A stretch of DNA of 64,000 nucleotides, taken from contig JAKOON010000070.1 in NCBI GenBank assembly GCA_022577435.1, positions 398,719-462,718 of the forward strand, read 5' to 3'. Positions 35,990-64,000 of the stretch are shown here, one piece after another. A program made the translations under genes and the position numbers. The notes below the pieces were generated by a model. It saw only the letters and a program-made list of their open reading frames with translations. It was not told where the DNA came from and made no database searches. The DNA is from Embiotoca jacksoni (Eukaryota; Chordata; Actinopteri; Embiotocidae). Positions within the stretch are counted from its first letter, which is position 1. Each line of letters starts with the position of its first letter.

Positions 35990-38938
35990 AGCACAGAGCA
36001 CTTTGTGACCCAACTGTCCATAATGTCCACGTCCAACTGCGGCTGCACTTAAATGCAAACCATTTGGATCAAACTATTATGTAATGGTTGGATAGAAATG
36101 GTGCTGCACACCGATCACAGACTGAATTCTTCATACATGCTGTGAGCAGCATTGAGTATGTATTAGAACTTGCTCCCGTCCATTAACAGTGAACTACTGA
36201 CACATTTCATATTGAAATGATCAGCACACCCCGAGTACAAAAGTCACTCATGTCGATACACAGCGTGCGTACTGTTGTAAAGTTCTGTTGGTCTGTTGAT
36301 CAGAGAGCCGTGGTCCATTTCCACTGAAGATATTCTGAGTACATCTGGGAAAAGTTGAGTTTGCAAATTACAGTCCATTTCCTGTGGTCATTTGAACAGA
36401 AAACCTGCTTGGTGAAAGTGAGGTTGGGCCATGGAGGGTTTTGTAGTCCAGTTCTGCACTCAACTTTTCCAAATGGCTGGCGTAATCCAAGAATGGCTTG
36501 TAAAAACCCAGATTTCCTTTTTACCCAGAATGCAAAGGTGAACACTATTTCAATGGGTACACAATATACTACCATGCAACAACCACACATGGACACCCTG
36601 GGACATAATGCACTGTTCAAGTACACAGTGGAGACATCTATAAGACAGCAGCTTAAGGCTGGGATACACGGGTAGCCTTTGGTAGCAATGGTGTTCGGCA
36701 TTACTGCCAAGAAGGGAGAAATTCTATTCCTGGTACATGTTGAGTGTTTTACAAGCAAAGACCTCAGACTTTTCATGTTTTTGTGGGTTCAGTGATTAAT
36801 TGTGTTAAACTGGGGATTGTGATAGACTGTGTAATATAAAGAAACCTATTACTGACTAATATGAATGTTTTTCATGAGATACATGGATGGAAATATTTAA
36901 AACGAATGAACAGGCAGGGAGCTTCAATGACGTCACATTTGTACATTTCAGCATATTCAAATGTTCTTACTTGTTTCTAAATGTTTACAGATGAAGCGCT
37001 AAAACATTTGGTGAGGATCATCAGCTGAGTTTGGTTCAGCAGTGGTTTGCATGTCTCAAATGTCAGTGTAAGGCATTCTTACCTAATTTGATTGCTTCAA
37101 AAAGGTACCCGTGTAACGATGCCTCGAAACGTCAGACACCCCCCACTTTCAGCCCACAGTAAAACATTATAACAAAGTTACATTTTTCATTTACAGCAAC
37201 AATAAACCTCTTTTTGATAAGCAACCTCTTTCAATAGTTCTTGATTGCCAAATGGGATTTCTTTCCCCGTTGAAAAGGGCTGATTCCCTTTGTGATAAAA
37301 ACCTCTAATCTCCTCCATCCTCCATCCTTCCCTCCAGTCTTTCTTCCTATGATTTGTTCTCTCTCTCTTTCAATGTTTCTGTTGTTTTCTCCTGCAACAA
37401 AAAGATCAAGAGTTCTTGAGCATCATCATCAACCGAGGTGTCGTTACACAAGATACTACATATAAGACAGTGCACCAAATATTTGGCTGCAGCATTTCAA
37501 ACAATAGTTTTTAAGGAATAGTTTGACATTGAAACATTGAATTTATTTAGTTTTTTATCAGGTTGTGGTGAGAAGATTAAGATTTGTCATGGCATTGAAC
37601 ATTGTTAGCTTATAGTTGAGCAAAAGAACCAGGGAGAAACAATGAGCTCTATTCAAAAACACAGGTACCAGTATCTCTTCATCTTACTAATTAAGTGACA
37701 CTTAAATTACATTATTAAATACAGCCACAGTAAATATGTGTCAGAGGAATTGTTTTCCAGATTATACTTTGTTTTCTATCAACAGGATACATTTTTCACC
37801 ACCAAAACTATGTATTCCAAAATATTCCCGAGACTACCTCCCAGTCATAAAGAGCTGAAGAGGTTTTTCCAATGATAGTCACAGCAACATCTTCAATCAT
37901 GTATCATTTGTTCTGGCCTTTGAATCACCACTTTAAAATAAGATGAAACGTGCACCACACTGCTGCCAGTTTCCAGAAGATGGTTGTACGTCACACACAG
38001 CCAGCAGTTTCTCACAGTGGCATGAAATTACTACGATGTTTTGATTGAGACTGTCATTAAAAATCATGTAAACACTCTTTGAGACATAATAATTACAGAG
38101 TACCCAGCCAGGCTTTATATTTACAGAAAATGACATAATGATATTATATAATTCCCAACACGTCAGAAAAGCAGCTGGAGTCCTCATACCCTTCTGTCAA
38201 CTGTGAACAGCTCACGTCTCTCAGAAATAAGAACAGACCTCAACAACAACATCTTTCTTTATGAGTTACCGTAGTAACCAGCTACACCAGCCCCATAATT
38301 TATATCAGCATAGTGTCTACAGATACTTGTTGTCCATCTCGGCAGCAGCGGCACCTCTGAGCAGATTGGCTACTTTGTCTTTGTACTACAGTAAGTGAGC
38401 ATAATCATGTTGGGTATGTTACACTTTATTTATATGAATAGATTTTAGGAAATGTGTCTATATGCTGTCTATGTCAGAGTACTACATGATCATCATCACC
38501 AACTCCCTACTCCAGTGTGGCAGCAACTTTATATTGACAGGAGAAATCTTCTGCCTGGTGAAATGAGGATTTATGATTACATCATACTTAAGAAATATAG
38601 GTACTGCAGAAATTCTGTAACTGTAAACCCGGTTACTCAAGAGCACATTAAAACACTAATAAGGAGACGGTGGCCCGGTTCCACTCCAGTAACGGAGATT
38701 TAAAATTAGTTTGATTTCATCTTTGTCATTTCTCTAAATGTTCTTGTTGGAAGCTGTTCAGATACCCGTTTTCTGAGTCAACCCACAGTTTCATCTTGGC
38801 TGGAGGATTTAACATTCGTTCTGCACTTAGAAAAACAATCAAATACACTTTGAGACTTCACTGATAAGAAGGGAGATGTCATTTTTAAAATTATGTTTGA
38901 GTGTTCAGACGTGTCTCCTTCATCCAACTGTTTTTATG

Positions 38939-38944
38939 TTTATT
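38939..38944 (-). promoter_or_regulatory. jup: Candidate poly(A) signal of jup
   Basis: TTTATT on the + strand is AATAAA for the - strand transcript, about 380 nt past the jup stop codon. It is the first canonical signal downstream of the stop. Unproven by sequence alone. Confidence 0.4.
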
Positions 38945-39325
38945 ACATGAAATTAAATGTTTACATGAAGACACATGAAACAATAAAATAGCATTACGAC
39001 CTGTAATCAACTAAGACCCCATTTCCACTACAAGGGACACATGATAAAAATTTTTTTTAAATAAATCATATTTTTGAAAACATTCTTGCTGTAACATTTC
39101 TTTCAACCACAATACTTAAATTATATAAAAACATTCTAAACTGCAAAACCTTTTTCCCGCTGGGTCTCAGGAGGTTAAAAGAGAAGATGTTTTGTAATTG
39201 TTAAGTCATTTACTCCAATAAACCTAATCTAATTATTAGTGAGTTAGTAATTATTTGCTGGAAATGGGAATCAGCATGCAGGGCTGGTGTGACTGTTTGT
39301 GAGGGTCTATGTGTGTGCTGACCTG

Positions 39326-62370
<23,045 letters not shown>

Positions 62371-62419
62371 CTGAGGGAGGGAGATGGAGAGACAGAATGA
62401 GAGACTCTCTCTGTCTCTG

Positions 62420-62421
<2 letters not shown>

Positions 62422-62452
<31 letters not shown>
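62422..62452. repeat. (GT)n microsatellite
   Basis: About 15 GT units, 52 bases upstream (in jup sense, as CA) of the acceptor of the exon ending at 62370. Confidence 0.95.
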
Positions 62453-62453
<1 letters not shown>

Positions 62454-62589
62454 ATCAGCCCATGTCTGCAGGGGACAGTAAACATGTGAACACATCTACC
62501 TATACAAACACTGAAAGCAGTAGCGATAAGCAGAACTCTGCTCATCTGCTGTCCATGTCTGCATCTTTTATAGAGCATTTCCTTCTCAG

Positions 62590-63060
62590 TCTTCAAGCAC
62601 TCCATAAATGTTCAGTGGTGTCGAGGTCCTGTGACTGTGGAGGGAAGTCCATGACAGTCAGCACTCTTGGTCTTCTTTGATCTTTAAGCAGTTGTTCAAA
62701 GCTTTGAGGTGTGTTTTGGCTCATTATTCTGCCGCAGTAAAATCCTCCTCCCTACAGCCGTCCTCAGTATTCCTACCACCATGCTTCACTTTGGGTTTGA
62801 AACACCGTGGTATCCTTCTGTCTCCTGTTAACTTCTGTTACTGCCACAAAAACAGGACTTTTTTCCATCATCCATTGTGAAATGCTGGAAATGTTATGCC
62901 CACCCTAAATGTTTTGCCTTGTTTTATTCTCCTGAGAAGTAGTTTAGAGACAGTTATCTTCCTCTGGGAACTTCTGCTGTATGACGGTTTTTTGTTTCAG
63001 GAACCACTGAACCTGTAAGCATCGTCATTATGACGTCAGATAACACACACAACTGAAGAC
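62590..63060 (-). mobile_element. Possible Tc1-like transposon relic
   Basis: Contains AATGTTCAGTGGTGTCGAGG, TTTGGCTCATTATTCTGCCG and CCTACCACCATGCTTCACTT, a set seen in antisense copies of fish Tc1-type elements; the complement of the last gives the VKHGG motif of the transposase. Heavily decayed, with no defined ends. Confidence 0.4.
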
Positions 63061-64000
63061 CCTTTGAGAGATAACGTTTCTGTAGGCGACTCTAATACAT
63101 AAGGCTTTCCAGTGCAATTAATATGGCAGTTTTTGGGCAACAAGTTACAGCACTAAAAAAAATCAACAAAAAGATTGATCTACTAGGTGCTAGATATTTT
63201 TGTGTCTTTATTATGCACCTCGCACTGCATTTAAAAATAAAGACTGTAAGTAAAAATATAGGAGTTTTTCTTATGAAACTAGACTCTTAGTGTTATAAAA
63301 CATTTTGAATGCAATTTCAGTTTTTGGTTGCAAGTTGCCGGTTGAGTTAGATGTAGTGGCGGGACATGCACTCATGGCTGAGACAGGAGTTTGTATTGGT
63401 GGGTTTGACTTGGATCCACACGGCCTACACCTCGTTCCACCGACAACAGAACACTGAGTTGAACTACATGGAGGTCTGTTTACGTTACATTTCTCTTTTC
63501 TATTGAAATGCTTTAAAATGAGGCAGCACGACTTTGACTTTAAATATATTCCGCGCTGTCGATGCCATTAGTATGCAGATCCGTTCAGCTGGATATACCT
63601 TGATATGCTGCTCGTATTATCACCGGCACATATTGCTTCCGAGGAAGTTGAAGTTAATGACTTTACAATTGGAGTTTTCCACAAGTGGTGCAGATCTTTT
63701 CAGTGACATAGCGGCTCATTTTCTAACGGCACAAAACGTTTCCCAACAGCGGCACATTATACCGACATGCTGCTCTTCATCCAGCGACAGAGGAAACAAT
63801 ATCTACCACTGTGTATCACGTTGAAGGGATCGGCATGCTGATGGCATTGACAACGTGAAATAGAACCAAAGTGAAAGACACGCTGGCATAATTCAAAGCA
63901 TTTAAATAAAACAGGGCAAAATAACATAAACTGACCTCAATACAGTATTTTACTGTCAGCCGTCAAACCAATAAAAACATATCTCCTCCATGAAAGTATG

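Larger units (their letters stand above)
30691..38938. other. Intergenic region between the two genes
   Basis: No conserved coding sequence found. Notable items: (GT)n at 33181-33219 followed by G-rich sequence, a 25-bp tandem duplication at 35940-35989, and an ATTA run near 35120-35140. A 158-codon - strand frame at 36300-36776 and a 78-codon + frame at 32839-33075 have no recognisable family. Confidence 0.4.
62371..64000 (-). other. jup intron at right edge
   Basis: No exon encoding the plakoglobin N-terminus (the QTYTYDSGIHSG-type region) is found on the - strand, so the 5' exons are beyond the window. It contains (GT)n at 62422-62452 and a possible transposon relic at 62590-63060. 63100-64000 shows nothing recognised. 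Confidence 0.6.

Overview
The window looks like teleost fish nuclear DNA. Its genes are split into small exons with GT-AG junctions. It is full of CA/GT microsatellites and of repeat families typical of ray-finned fish: Tc1/mariner elements, the 'ATTCAATTTTATTTATATAGCGCC' dispersed repeat, CR1/L2/Rex-type LINE debris and a hAT-type MITE. There is no prokaryotic-style gene organisation, no CRISPR array, and I recognised no RNA gene.

Two protein-coding genes lie tail to tail. On the + strand (1-17492, entering from the left edge) is the 3' end of an rbfox RNA-binding splicing-factor gene. Three coding exons are present (1116-1180, 11913-11988, 17370-17492). They encode the C-terminal Tyr/Ala-rich region and the nuclear-type ...RFAPY end; the RRM exons lie to the left of the window. 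The wording of the middle exon (PAATYSVGAM) is closest to rbfox3. On the - strand (62370 down to 39326) is junction plakoglobin (jup), a beta-catenin-family armadillo protein. Thirteen exons cover the alpha-catenin-binding region, all twelve armadillo repeats and the C-terminal tail; the N-terminal exons lie to the right of the window. Eight exon lengths equal the matching human beta-catenin exons as I remember them (254, 239, 202, 145, 104, 120, 151 and 122 nt). The 339-nt beta-catenin exon is here two exons, and each of those carries one extra base, so the reading frame as given is broken twice.

Layout: 1-17492 rbfox exons in long introns carrying a Tc1 element (2940-4822) with a nested MITE, LINE debris and possible regulatory islands. 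17493 to about 21500: rbfox 3' UTR or downstream region with several poly(A) signals. 21500-39325: intergenic, with a degenerate minisatellite block (22726-24540), a strong hairpin (24875-24950) and a second type of Tc1-like transposase relic (29690-30690). 39326-62370: jup with introns full of microsatellites, a hAT MITE holding a 20-bp minisatellite (47478-48355), a TTTC tract (53029-53481) and a 33-copy 40-bp array (56981-58305). 62371-64000: jup intron.

I see no clearly new biological system. The most unusual features are (GT)n tracts that run right up to the 3' splice sites of an rbfox exon and a jup exon, a possible Rbfox-binding TGCATG just downstream of a jup exon, the jup frame breaks and split exon, and the tandem arrays grown inside transposable elements. 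All family assignments come from recognition by eye, without database searches.
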